Source: Aestuarierythrobacter sp037968495 (lineage in GTDB: Bacteria; Pseudomonadota; Alphaproteobacteria; Sphingomonadales; Sphingomonadaceae). Taken from it: a DNA stretch of 64,000 bases. The notes below the pieces were generated by a model. It saw only the letters and a program-made list of their open reading frames with translations. It was not told where the DNA came from and did not search any database. The stretch spans positions 5,909-69,908 of the forward strand of contig JBBKVP010000020.1 of NCBI GenBank assembly GCA_037968495.1, in the 5' to 3' direction. The position numbers and the translations under genes were made by a program. Shown piece after piece: positions 53,165-61,357 of this stretch. The first letter of the stretch is position 1. Every line of letters begins with the position of its first letter.

Positions 53165-53404
53165 TTAATCCGAGGGGAAGTTGTCTCGCGCAGCGAGCGC
53201 CGCGATTTCGGCATATGTCAGGCGGTGATCCCCCGCCTTCTCGATTACATATTCACTCCGCTTTTCCGCTGGAAGCATCATCACATGCCGCACCAGTTCA
53301 GCCAAAGCACCGTGGCGGATAATCTTTGTAGCATATAGCAAGCCGCCGCCATCATCAGCACGGTGCAAAGTGCAATAAGCTTCCCAGTCTATCGGTTCAC
53401 TCAT
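53165..53404 (-). CDS. Small soluble protein of unknown function
   Basis: 79 residues: MSEPIDWEAYCTLHRADDGG, a helical middle (ALAELVRHVMMLPAEKRSEY) and LTYAEIAALAARDNFPSD. ATG 53402-53404. It has one Cys, no signal peptide and no recognised domain; the helical pattern and size would fit a small regulatory or anchoring protein. It lies between the sulfide-oxidation genes, but no link is evident from sequence. Confidence 0.6.
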   Translation of the reverse strand: MSEPIDWEAYCTLHRADDGGGLLYATKIIRHGALAELVRHVMMLPAEKRSEYVIEKAGDHRLTYAEIAALAARDNFPSD

Positions 53405-53547
53405 TCAAGCGCACTCCACACATTGCCTAATCTACAACAGCCTAGCAGGATACCATAAGCACATAAAGGAGCTCTGAGACCTAATGCAGCGCCGAGCGTA
53501 ATTGGTGAGATAGGCTAATGGATCGCTATCTTTCGATTTGTGATGCT

Positions 53548-53585
53548 GACCGTCGGAAACTGGGTCGTTAGCTGACTGGCCGCTC
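53548..53585. repeat. Dispersed repeat copy at the SQR 3' end
   Basis: CTGGGTCGTTAGCTGACTGGCCGCT (53560-53583 region) matches the copy at 55048-55070 with one change (T for G) over 23 nt. It runs into the last codons of the SQR gene, so that the C-terminal residues and stop of SQR come from repeat sequence. Confidence 0.65.
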
Positions 53586-54797
53586 ATGGGGCTTAGCCAG
53601 CCACTCATGGCCCTTGAGCATGCCGTTCCAGTAGATCCACGGCAGCACTTCGGATTTTAGCAACCAGGACAACCTGGCGGGGCGCGTCCCGTCGATCAAC
53701 CAATTGGGGAAGCTGGGCAGAAGCTTGCCGCCATAGCCAAATTCAGCAAGCACGATTTTGCCGCGCTCGACGGTCAATGGGCAGGAGCCGTAGCCGTCAT
53801 AATCTGCGGCGGGCTGCTTGCCATCAAGTACTGCGAGCGCATTAAATGCGACAATCGGTGCCTGTTTACGAGCGGCGGCCATCGTTTTGGCATTGGGCAT
53901 CGAACCTGCATCTCCGAGGCCGAAGATGTTCGGATATTTGACGTGCTGCATCGTAAATTGGTCGACATCGACAAAACCGCTTTCGGCAGCGAGCGGGCTC
54001 TCCGCCACAAATTGCGGCGCGACCTGAGGCGGCACGACATGCAGCATGTCGAATTCGCGTGTCACCAGCCCGTCTGTCGTCTCGAAGGTTGCAGTTTTTG
54101 CTGCGCCGTCAACTGCAACCAATTTCGACCCAAGCTTCAGATCGATGCCGTAGCGTTCGACATATTCCATCAGCGCCGGGACATAGGCTTCGACGCCGAA
54201 CAAGACGCCGCCAGCATTGCAGAATTCCACCTCGATGTCGCCCAGAACACCGCGATCTTCCCACGCATTGCAGGATAGGTACATCGCCTTTTGCGGCGCG
54301 CCGGCGCATTTGATCGGCATGGGCGGCTGACTGAAGATCGCGCGGCCTGACTTCAGATTCTTGACCAGTTCCCACGTATAGGGCGCCAGATCGTAGCGAT
54401 AATTGGATGTTACCCCGTGCTTTCCCATCGACTCTTTCAGGCCTTCGATTTGCTCCCAAGCAAGCCGGATACCTGGAGCGACCACCAAGAGTTTGTAGGT
54501 GAGGACAGTCCCATCATCGAGCGTGACCTGATTATCGTCAGGTTGGAAAGTGGCCGCCGACTTTTTGATCCATTTTAGACCTTTGGGCATGACGCTTGCG
54601 GTCGTGCGACGCGTGACCGGCGCATCGAAAACGCCGCCGCCAACCATCGTCCAGCCAGGCTGGTAGTAATGGTCTTCACTAGGCTCGATCACCGCGATAT
54701 CTAGCGAATGTCGCCGTTTGAGAAGCGATGCAGCTGTCGCGATCCCAGCGGATCCACCACCAATAATAACAACATCGTGAGACAAGGCGTTCGACAT
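53568..54797 (-). CDS. sqr: Sulfide:quinone oxidoreductase
   Basis: 409 residues. FAD-binding starts VVIIGGGSAGIATAASLLKR; other motifs are HYYQPGWTMVGGG, VVAPGIRLAWEQI, SQPPMPIKCAGAPQKAMYL (Cys164) and GYGSCPLTVERGK (Cys339). These two cysteines fit the redox pair of type II-like SQRs, similar to mitochondrial SQOR. It oxidises sulfide to persulfide and reduces quinone at the inner membrane. ATG 54795-54797 has AGGAGAG upstream; a longer in-frame start is unlikely. Its 3' end abuts a repeat copy. Confidence 0.92.
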   Translation of the reverse strand: MSNALSHDVVIIGGGSAGIATAASLLKRRHSLDIAVIEPSEDHYYQPGWTMVGGGVFDAPVTRRTTASVMPKGLKWIKKSAATFQPDDNQVTLDDGTVLTYKLLVVAPGIRLAWEQIEGLKESMGKHGVTSNYRYDLAPYTWELVKNLKSGRAIFSQPPMPIKCAGAPQKAMYLSCNAWEDRGVLGDIEVEFCNAGGVLFGVEAYVPALMEYVERYGIDLKLGSKLVAVDGAAKTATFETTDGLVTREFDMLHVVPPQVAPQFVAESPLAAESGFVDVDQFTMQHVKYPNIFGLGDAGSMPNAKTMAAARKQAPIVAFNALAVLDGKQPAADYDGYGSCPLTVERGKIVLAEFGYGGKLLPSFPNWLIDGTRPARLSWLLKSEVLPWIYWNGMLKGHEWLAKPHERPVS

Positions 54798-55146
54798 AGT
54801 GAACTCTCCTGATTTCTTGTGCCTATTTACCGAGGCGTTATTTTTGATTGTCCAATGACACCATCCCATCACATAAAGTAAAGATTTTTTCATATGTTAA
54901 ATCGTATTCGAGTCTGCACGGAGGTCGTCAGCCGAGTTCGATGGCGTCCTGGAATTTGCTAGCCAAGCCATTGCCGATGGGTTCGGATGATCAGGCGAAA
55001 ATGTTCGGGATTGTCTGATATTGGAGCGCAAGCCGAAGGTCCGCTTCTGGGTCGTTAGCGGACTGGCCGCTATTGTTGCCTCACTGCCCCATAGTGGAAC
55101 CTATGATCGGACCGTTGGTTGATGTCCGAAATTAGGGAGAAGTTCG
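54798..55146. other. Gene-free stretch with one repeat copy
   Basis: 349 nt between divergent SQR and the gene at 55147. It presumably contains both promoters (AT-rich at 54840-54910) and one repeat copy (55039-55070). No ORF in it is convincing. Confidence 0.35.
55039..55070. repeat. Dispersed hairpin repeat copy
   Basis: GTCCGCT (55039-55045) pairs with AGCGGAC (55057-55063) across TCTGGGTCGTT; the right flank CTGGCCGCT is shared with the copy at 53560-53583. Confidence 0.65.
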
Positions 55147-56130
55147 ATTAGAAACGTTTTAGCTTTCGCAAGCATTCTGGCACTCGCCATCTCTTCTCCG
55201 GTTCTGGCTGAAAAGCCAGATCAGGCGAAGGACAATGGCCGGGGCAAGGACACCTCCCAAGCATCAGGTAAAGCTGACAAGGGCAATTCCGCCAAGGGCG
55301 ATGCGGCAAAGAACCGCAACAAGCAGACTGGCAACACCCAAGCGTCAAACAGTGATGGTGAACAAGGCAACAAAGACAGCCGCAAATCAGGCAAGAGCGA
55401 GAGCCGCGGCAACGACCGCTCGATCAATGCTGGTCGTAGAATTACCAAGTCCGACTACCGCGAGTCCGATGCGCGCCGTTATGATGAGGGGGGTGACCGT
55501 GATCGGTTCCGCTTTACCAATGACGATGATCGTCGCCGCTTCGCCGTCCGTTATGATCAGGATTTCGGGCCTCTAAGCGGCTTTTGCCCACCGGGCTTGG
55601 CGAAAAAGGGCAACGGATGCCAGCCTCCCGGACAGGCAAAGAAATCAAATAGAGATTACCTGTCGAGGTATTCTCGGTTCAGCGATGGTGATTGGCGCTA
55701 TTATAACGGATATGCCTATCGCACCGATACCGGGAGCAATCTGATCAATTCCTTCCTTCCGCTCGTCGGCGGCGCTTTGTTTGGCGCAAACAAATGGCCC
55801 GTAGCCTATCAGGACTACAGCGTGCCGCAATATTACGATCGCTTTTACGGGCGTAATGACGATTACGGTTATCGTTATGCTGACCGGACGATCTTCAGGG
55901 TCGATCCGCAAGATCAAACGATTGAGGGAATTGTGGCATTGCTAACAGGTCACGATTTTGGGGTCGGTCGCCGAATGCCATCGGGCTACGATGTCTATAA
56001 TGTGCCGAGCCAGTACCGTGACCAGTATTATGATCGGCCCGATGCGCAATATCGCTACAGCGACGGCTATGTATATCAGGTTGACCCAACAACGCAGCTG
56101 ATTGCTGCGGCAATTCAGCTGATCGTTTGA
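55147..56130 (+). CDS. Exported protein with a tandem C-terminal module; ATT start
   Basis: 327 residues read from ATT 55147-55149, which lies exactly 7 nt after AGGGAG (55134-55139). From there the frame encodes a signal peptide (IRNVLAFASILALAISSPVLA, 21 residues shortened here in use), then about 90 residues rich in Lys/Gly/Asn/Asp, then PPGLAKKGNGCQPPGQAKK, then two copies of a Y/D-rich module (YRTDTGSNLI..; YRYADRTIFRVDPQDQTIEG; YRYSDGYVYQVDPTTQLIAA). The only canonical start, TTG 55597, would remove half the protein. Probably periplasmic; function unknown. Confidence 0.68.
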   Translation: MRNVLAFASILALAISSPVLAEKPDQAKDNGRGKDTSQASGKADKGNSAKGDAAKNRNKQTGNTQASNSDGEQGNKDSRKSGKSESRGNDRSINAGRRITKSDYRESDARRYDEGGDRDRFRFTNDDDRRRFAVRYDQDFGPLSGFCPPGLAKKGNGCQPPGQAKKSNRDYLSRYSRFSDGDWRYYNGYAYRTDTGSNLINSFLPLVGGALFGANKWPVAYQDYSVPQYYDRFYGRNDDYGYRYADRTIFRVDPQDQTIEGIVALLTGHDFGVGRRMPSGYDVYNVPSQYRDQYYDRPDAQYRYSDGYVYQVDPTTQLIAAAIQLIV

Positions 56131-56140
56131 AGGCGGGAAT

Positions 56141-56692
56141 ATGATGCAGAATAGATTTCTTGTGGCAGGTGCTGCGATCGTCCTTTTGGCTACAACCAGC
56201 GCCTGCGATGGGGGTGATAATCCAGACACCAATTCTGTTGAAACAGGCCAGAACATTGCCAGCTCTTTGAGCGGCATTGATGGAATGGATACGGCGAGTG
56301 ACTTGATCAAAAAGGCCGGCCTTGAACAGATGTTGGAGGGTGAGGCAGCCTATACCTTGTTCCTGCCGACCGATCAGGCATTTGCGACATTGCCAGACGG
56401 CGAACTCGACTGGCTTCGCTCTGATGAAGGCCGCCCCGATCTGATAGCGCTGCTGCGTCAGCATATGGTTCCAGGCACGGTTGTCCAGGAAGACCTGGAG
56501 GCCGCGCTGGAAAGTTCAGGCGGCACAGTTTCATTGGCGAGCCTTGCAGATTCCCCCCTTGCCTTGCGGCGTGAAGGGAACACAATTCTTATCGGTAGTG
56601 ATGCTGCGGGCCCACAGATTTCGTTGCCACCTCACATCGCGACGAATGGCGTGGTGTATGAAGTCAGCGCGCTAATCAAACCGGACAGCTAA
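56141..56692 (+). CDS. Fasciclin-domain lipoprotein
   Basis: 183 residues. The signal ends in lipobox TSAC (Cys23 region), then Asp/Asn-rich linker, then one fasciclin (FAS1) domain: LIKKAGLEQMLEG, AYTLFLPTDQAFATLPDGEL, IALLRQHMVPGTV and the closing ATNGVVYEVSALI. FAS1 lipoproteins are usually adhesion- or envelope-related. It begins 10 nt after the stop of the preceding gene, so they are likely co-transcribed. Confidence 0.88.
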   Translation: MMQNRFLVAGAAIVLLATTSACDGGDNPDTNSVETGQNIASSLSGIDGMDTASDLIKKAGLEQMLEGEAAYTLFLPTDQAFATLPDGELDWLRSDEGRPDLIALLRQHMVPGTVVQEDLEAALESSGGTVSLASLADSPLALRREGNTILIGSDAAGPQISLPPHIATNGVVYEVSALIKPDS

Positions 56693-57029
56693 TTGATGTC
56701 AGTGGAGCGGAATCACAGCCCTCGCTTCATTGCTTTCATGGCTCGGCGCGAAACATCCGGCAAAGAATTCGCAGCGCGCATGAAACGTCAGCCCGGCTTT
56801 TTTCAAGCCTGCTTGATTTCAATTATCTGGCGCAGAAATCATCATCTCCGTTCTTGATGGGACGCAACTGCCGAGCTTCCACGCAAGCAGCTCGGTGTCA
56901 TGCCTCTGTTTAGCTATGTCTGCTTGTGGGCGGGAAGCGGACGCTAGGAATCTTTGCTATCAATCCAATCTCAGATAACCTTGTTTGCATTATGGGGTTT
57001 GCCAGGCCTCCAGCGATAGGAGACAATAA
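56693..57029. other. Gene-free stretch with one repeat copy
   Basis: 337 nt upstream of the DoxX gene. A 39-codon frame beginning MARRETSGKEFAARMKRQPG (about 56739) is open but has no Shine-Dalgarno and no recognised homology. A repeat copy lies at 56918-56942. Confidence 0.35.
56918..56942. repeat. Dispersed hairpin repeat copy
   Basis: GTCTGCTT (56918-56925) pairs with AAGCGGAC (56935-56942), one G-U pair, around GTGGGCGGG. Confidence 0.65.
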
Positions 57030-57467
57030 ATGCCACCTTCAGTGACAGTGACGATTGGACGGGCCCTTCTCGGGCTATACTTTTTGGTACCCGGGCTAAG
57101 CAAGGTAGCTGGGTCAGCGGACATGGTCACTTATATGCAGTGGCATGGTATTCCGTTTGCAGCGCCACTCCTTTGGTTCGCTGCCATCGTGAATATCTTC
57201 GGCGGCCTCTTTCTTATCTCCGGACGGCACGTGAAGTTTGTCGCTTATGGTTTTGTTGTTTACATTTTGATGGTCAACTTTCTCCTCCACGACTTCTGGA
57301 CCATGGAGGGTGATGGCGTTGCTCATGAAGCCCAAAACTTCGTCAAAAACCTCGCTATCCTAGCTGGTCTTCTTGTGCTTGCGGGAAGTTCGGCCGCTCG
57401 CAAACTATCGCTATCGGGATGGTGGCGAAGCGACAGCGCGGTCCTTCGTCAACAGTCAGAATTATAA
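57030..57467 (+). CDS. DoxX family membrane protein
   Basis: 145 residues with four transmembrane helices. The DoxX pattern is seen in IGRALLGLYFLVPGLSKVAG, AAIVNIFGGLFLISGRHVKF, and the His/Phe-rich loop FLLHDFWTMEGDGVAHEAQNF. DoxX relatives work with thiosulfate or sulfhydryl-reactive systems in some bacteria, which would suit the sulfide module next door, but the family is broad. The start is ATG 57030 with AGGAGA upstream. Confidence 0.87.
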   Translation: MPPSVTVTIGRALLGLYFLVPGLSKVAGSADMVTYMQWHGIPFAAPLLWFAAIVNIFGGLFLISGRHVKFVAYGFVVYILMVNFLLHDFWTMEGDGVAHEAQNFVKNLAILAGLLVLAGSSAARKLSLSGWWRSDSAVLRQQSEL

Positions 57468-57575
57468 GTGCCAAAATAGGCTGAGTTTAAACCTAATGCA
57501 CAGCTAGATCAAACAGCCACGGATTCACTTGGCAGTCGCCTTGTGGGCCCGGGGCTGCCTCCCCTATTTTTTCGA

Positions 57576-57640
57576 ATGTCCGCTTTTGGTGAAGCGCACG
57601 AAACGGCTGGATGTCTGTTATTGGGTGGCAAGCAGACATT
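57576..57640. repeat. Two copies of the dispersed hairpin repeat
   Basis: ATGTCCGCTTTTGGTGAAGCG (57577-57597) is a partial copy. ATGTCTGTT (57611-57619) pairs with AAGCAGACAT (57630-57639) with one G-U pair across ATTGGGTGGC. Confidence 0.65.
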
Positions 57641-57751
57641 GAGGCTTACGAGTTCTTTGCGCCGGCGATTGCTTCAATTGCATCAAATTTGCCAGGCTCT
57701 AGCTTTCAGCCTACCCTCCTACTTGTGAGGATCGTTACGGAGGGGCAGAAC

Positions 57752-58339
57752 ATGAAGATATTGTCGGCCAGCATGGCCATTTTTATCCTAAGCGCAACAG
57801 CAGCTTGCAACGACACTGGCGGTGATGTTGGCGAGGAGAATGTCGCTCAAGTCGAGAGTGAAGCACTCGAAGGAAATGCAGCTCTGATCGCCGACGCTCT
57901 TTCTGCTGGTCCGAATGACGTAACAAACGGAGCTTCAGTCATTGACGGTGAGGGCAATGTCCTTCGCGAGGGAAGCAACGGTTGGACTTGCATCCCAGAG
58001 ACTCCTGGGATGGGGCCCATGTGCAACGATGCAACATGGATGGAAGCGCTTAGCGCTTTACAGGCTGGCCAACCGTTCCCCACTGGCAAGTTTGGCGTCT
58101 CATACATGCTAGCTGGAGAAGGCGATGCGCCAGGCGTAAGCAATCTCGATCCTGCAGCTACCGGGCCAACCGAGGACAACATGTGGATCAAGGATGGGCC
58201 TCACATGATGATCATACTGCCGGACCCAGCATTATATGCGGAGATGTCTAATGACGTTTCCGATCCGGTTTACGTCATGTGGAGAGATACGCCATTTGCT
58301 CACTTAATGGTTCGTATCGCGGAAGCTGACAAAGAATAG
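57752..58339 (+). CDS. Exported lipoprotein of unknown function
   Basis: 195 residues from ATG 57752 (SD GGAGGGGCAG). The signal peptide ends in lipobox TAAC. The mature domain has EGNVLREGSNGWTCIPETPG, GPMCNDATWMEAL, DNMWIKDGPHMMIILPDPAL and VYVMWRDTPFAHLMV, with two Cys likely disulfide-bonded. The pattern looks like a conserved family, but I do not recognise a name. A longer in-frame start at 57611 falls inside a repeat copy and would hide the signal peptide. Confidence 0.75.
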   Translation: MKILSASMAIFILSATAACNDTGGDVGEENVAQVESEALEGNAALIADALSAGPNDVTNGASVIDGEGNVLREGSNGWTCIPETPGMGPMCNDATWMEALSALQAGQPFPTGKFGVSYMLAGEGDAPGVSNLDPAATGPTEDNMWIKDGPHMMIILPDPALYAEMSNDVSDPVYVMWRDTPFAHLMVRIAEADKE

Positions 58340-58343
58340 AAGC

Positions 58344-58372
58344 GTCCGCTTCTTGGGCGTTAGCTGACATTA
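58344..58372. repeat. Dispersed repeat copy, degenerate
   Basis: GTCCGCTTCTTGGGCGTTAG followed by CTGACATTA; arms 58344-58350 and 58362-58368 pair with one mismatch. It sits between two convergent genes. Confidence 0.55.
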
Positions 58373-58375
58373 AAC

Positions 58376-59062
58376 TTAAGCCCGCTCAGCCACTCGTCTG
58401 AGCGCGTTCACATAGACATCAGGCTGCTGCGCGCCCGGGATCAGGAACTTGCCCTCCACGATCATCGCGGGGACGCCGGTGATGTTGCTGTCGAAGGCTT
58501 GGCGTTCCTCTGCGCGGACGCATGCGGCTAGTGCTTCGTCATCCAGCGCGGCGCTTGCTGCTTCGCGGTCGATGCCCTCAGCTTCTACGATATCCAATAG
58601 CACATCGCGTTCGCCAATCGGGCGGCGTTCGTTAAAATGGGCGCGGAACAGAGCGAGTTTGAGCGCCATCTGCTTGTCCGCGCCACAGGTATCGAGCGTG
58701 TGGGTCAGCAACTTATGAGCATCGAAAGTGTTCCACATCATCGCAGGCGGTGCGGGCTCCTCGCCGCCATCATAGTCAAGCGATACGCGCGCCTGCTCGG
58801 CCACTTCGCGCATGTGCGATTGCACACCTTTGCTCTCGTCCAGATTGCGGCCATATTTGCGCGCGATATGTTCGATGCGGTCTTCGCCCTCTGCCGCCAT
58901 ATCCGGATTGAGTTCAAACGGACGCCAGCGGATTTCCGCTTCAATTTCTCCGTCCAGCTGTTCCAGCGCTTGCTGCAACTGACCATATCCGATGATGCAC
59001 CACGGGCACATTACGTCGGAATAAATGTCGATGGAAAGCTTGCGCGGAACTGCGTTGGTCAT
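58376..59062 (-). CDS. DsbA-family oxidoreductase (FrnE-like)
   Basis: 228 residues from ATG 59060-59062. The thioredoxin-like fold has the active site CPWC in YSDVMCPWCIIGYGQL and the cis-Pro loop NITGVPAMIVEGKFLIPGAQ, with the long helical insertion of FrnE/2-hydroxychromene-2-carboxylate isomerase relatives. There is no signal peptide, so it is cytoplasmic. The start overlaps the nudC stop by 4 nt. Confidence 0.88.
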   Translation of the reverse strand: MTNAVPRKLSIDIYSDVMCPWCIIGYGQLQQALEQLDGEIEAEIRWRPFELNPDMAAEGEDRIEHIARKYGRNLDESKGVQSHMREVAEQARVSLDYDGGEEPAPPAMMWNTFDAHKLLTHTLDTCGADKQMALKLALFRAHFNERRPIGERDVLLDIVEAEGIDREAASAALDDEALAACVRAEERQAFDSNITGVPAMIVEGKFLIPGAQQPDVYVNALRRVAERA

Positions 59063-59934
59063 TTGTCGAGCCACCAAGTTACGAGATTATGCGCGATTGC
59101 GAAAGAACGCGGGAAGATCAGATCGTCCGTGCCATGCTCGCCCGCCGCGCGCGCAGTTTCTAATTCTGCACGAGTGAACCAGCGCGCATCATCAAGTTCG
59201 GTTTTGTCGATGGTGATCTCGGGATCATCGGCAAAGGAATGGCAGCCAATCATCAGCTGGCTGGGAAACGGCCAAGGCTGGCTGGCCAGATAAGTCACAT
59301 CGCGCACGCGGATAGCGGCCTCTTCATGCACCTCGCGTGCGACAGCTTCTTCGATGGTTTCGCCCGGCTCAACAAAGCCCGCGAGTGCTGAGAATATCTT
59401 CGGCGGAAAGCGCGGCTGACGACCGAGCAACAAGCGGTCTTCATGTTCCACCAGCATAATCGTGACCGGATCGACACGCGGAAAATGCTGCGCATTGCAG
59501 TTTGCGCAATCGCGCTGCCAGCCGCCCTTGGCGACAGTTGTTCCATTGCCGCAGCGTGCGCAGAAACGGTGCCTTGCGTGCCAATCCACGAGACTACGTG
59601 CCCCGCCATAGATCGCCAAATCAAGCTGATCGAGCAATTGCATCGCCTGCCACGCCCGCGGGTTGGCATAAGGCGGGTCGCCCGCACCTTTGTCAGGCAC
59701 AGCCGCAAAGCACGCCTTGTCGTCAAGCAACCCCAGAAACACCAGCTCCGCCTCTTGCGGAACATCGGCGAGCGTACCCCATATCAGCGTGCCCTCGCCA
59801 CTGATCGCAGGTTCCAGCCCTTCCATGACGAGCACCTTTGCTCGCCAGTCCATCAGACCAGCAAGCGCATCCTTGTCGGCGCGAATATGGTCGGCCCGGT
59901 CGAGCGGCGATCCGGCAAAGGCAGTAACACTCAC
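59059..59934 (-). CDS. nudC: NAD+ diphosphatase (NUDIX hydrolase)
   Basis: 291 residues. The zinc ribbon (FCARCGNGTTVAKGG, DCANCNAQHFPRVDP) is followed by the NUDIX box GFVEPGETIEEAVAREVHEE and the NudC signature SQPWPFPSQLMIGC. One NUDIX position is unusual: Ala replaces the last Gly (HEEAAI). It hydrolyses NAD(H) and can decap NAD-RNA. The start is GTG 59932-59934; it overlaps the hydrolase stop upstream and the DsbA-like gene downstream, so three genes are coupled. Confidence 0.92.
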   Translation of the reverse strand: MSVTAFAGSPLDRADHIRADKDALAGLMDWRAKVLVMEGLEPAISGEGTLIWGTLADVPQEAELVFLGLLDDKACFAAVPDKGAGDPPYANPRAWQAMQLLDQLDLAIYGGARSLVDWHARHRFCARCGNGTTVAKGGWQRDCANCNAQHFPRVDPVTIMLVEHEDRLLLGRQPRFPPKIFSALAGFVEPGETIEEAVAREVHEEAAIRVRDVTYLASQPWPFPSQLMIGCHSFADDPEITIDKTELDDARWFTRAELETARAAGEHGTDDLIFPRSFAIAHNLVTWWLDK

Positions 59935-61271
59935 CCTGCGGTGGCCATCGCCATCAGATCAGCCACAACAGCCTTGGGGAAATCGCCATGCACTTCATAG
60001 GCGTTGGACGGCATATATTGCGTGAAAAGCGCCGCGCGCAGGCCGCGCTTCATATCGACCAGCGCAACTGTGCCAGCCGCACCGCCCCATCCGAATGTAC
60101 CAGCCTGATCGCCCAGCCCCACACGGCCGCCAGCGCCAAACCCGGCACCGTCAGCAAATGTGCCGGTAGTGTCGACAGCAGGCGGCAACAGGTTGGACGT
60201 GCCAACGCGGACCACCAATTCGCTCATCACACGGGTGCCGTCGATCTTGCCGTAATTCAGCAGCATGCGCTGCCAGCGGTCATAATCGCGCGGACTGCAG
60301 ACGAGGCCCGCTCCGCCAAATGGGAAGGCAGGCTTGTCGAGATAGATCGAGGTCTTGGCTGGATCCATCGGGAACAGGAAGCCCCCCGTCACTGCGTAAT
60401 TACCGGTCAAGCGGGAGACTTCGCTTTCCGGCACTTGGAAATATGTGCTCGTCATGCCCGCGGGCGTGAAGATACGATCTTGCAGGAATTTGTCGAACGG
60501 CATGCCCGACGCAACTTCGATCACGCGGCCAAGCAGGTCGAGCGATACGGAATAGCTCCATGTTGTGCCCGGCTGGTATACCAGCGGCAGCTTGGCGAGA
60601 TTGTCGGCGAATATCTCAAGGCTGGCGGCAGGTTCGGCGCGGCCGACACCGGGCAAGCTCAAACGGGTCACCTGCCCCGGACTGATACCGTCAGCTTCAT
60701 AAGCTTCCTTGATCGGTCCCGTCTGGATGATTCCGTAACCAAGGCCGGCCGAATGCGTCAGCAAGTGACGGATCGTGATCGGGCGTTCGGCATCGACTAC
60801 ATCCTCCAGCGAGCCATCGGGCGTTGCCTGAACCTTCATATTGTCGAAAGCCGGCAGAATTTCCGCCAGCGGCTGGTCGAGGTGAAGCTTGCCATCATCA
60901 ATCAGCATCATGGCAGCCATGCCCGTGATCGGCTTGGTCATAGAATATATGCGGTAGAGCGAATCCATATCGGCAGGCGTGCTGCCACCAACGTCCTGCG
61001 TGCCCTTGGCGATGACTTCGGGCTCTCTCTGGCCCCAGCCCAATGTCGCGAGCATATTGGGAACTTTGCCCCCGTCGACATAGGAATTGACCATGGCAGC
61101 GATGTTTGTCCAGCCCGTCGGATGGTCGCCGTGCGCCATTGCAAAGCGGCCCATCGGCGCGCCAGCAAGGACCGCCCCTGCACCCAAAAATGCGCCGCCG
61201 CGCAGCAGTGAACGGCGCGAAACTTCTGGCATGGAATAATGAATTGGTTTCATGGCTGACGGTATCCTCAT
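59931..61271 (-). CDS. Exported serine hydrolase of the beta-lactamase/PBP (class C-like) family
   Basis: 446 residues. A twin-arginine-like signal (SRRSLLRGGAFLGAG) precedes the domain with the SxxK motif S110-M-T-K113 in YSMTKPITGMAAM; TWSYSVSLDLLG replaces the usual YxN. Later elements include FGWGGAAGTVALVD (HTG/WGG-type third motif). It is more likely an esterase or D-aminopeptidase than a true beta-lactamase. ATG 61271 or 61253 (GAGGA upstream) may start it. Confidence 0.87.
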   Translation of the reverse strand: MRIPSAMKPIHYSMPEVSRRSLLRGGAFLGAGAVLAGAPMGRFAMAHGDHPTGWTNIAAMVNSYVDGGKVPNMLATLGWGQREPEVIAKGTQDVGGSTPADMDSLYRIYSMTKPITGMAAMMLIDDGKLHLDQPLAEILPAFDNMKVQATPDGSLEDVVDAERPITIRHLLTHSAGLGYGIIQTGPIKEAYEADGISPGQVTRLSLPGVGRAEPAASLEIFADNLAKLPLVYQPGTTWSYSVSLDLLGRVIEVASGMPFDKFLQDRIFTPAGMTSTYFQVPESEVSRLTGNYAVTGGFLFPMDPAKTSIYLDKPAFPFGGAGLVCSPRDYDRWQRMLLNYGKIDGTRVMSELVVRVGTSNLLPPAVDTTGTFADGAGFGAGGRVGLGDQAGTFGWGGAAGTVALVDMKRGLRAALFTQYMPSNAYEVHGDFPKAVVADLMAMATAG

Positions 61272-61357
61272 GGTTTTGTTTTGCCACTGATTGCAGGTGC
61301 GGGCGAAAGCATCAAGAGCGACTTGAATTTCTGCGGTGCGCTATCTAAATAATACAC

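Noticed and set aside
59988..61211. 407-codon plus-strand ORF
   Set aside because: It is fully antisense to the serine hydrolase gene, which has motifs and a signal peptide; the plus-strand protein has a shadow-frame composition with no domain.
59931..61271. True beta-lactamase (resistance gene)
   Set aside because: SxxK is present, but the YxN position reads SYSV and the protein resembles class C-like esterases and peptidases; substrate not supported.
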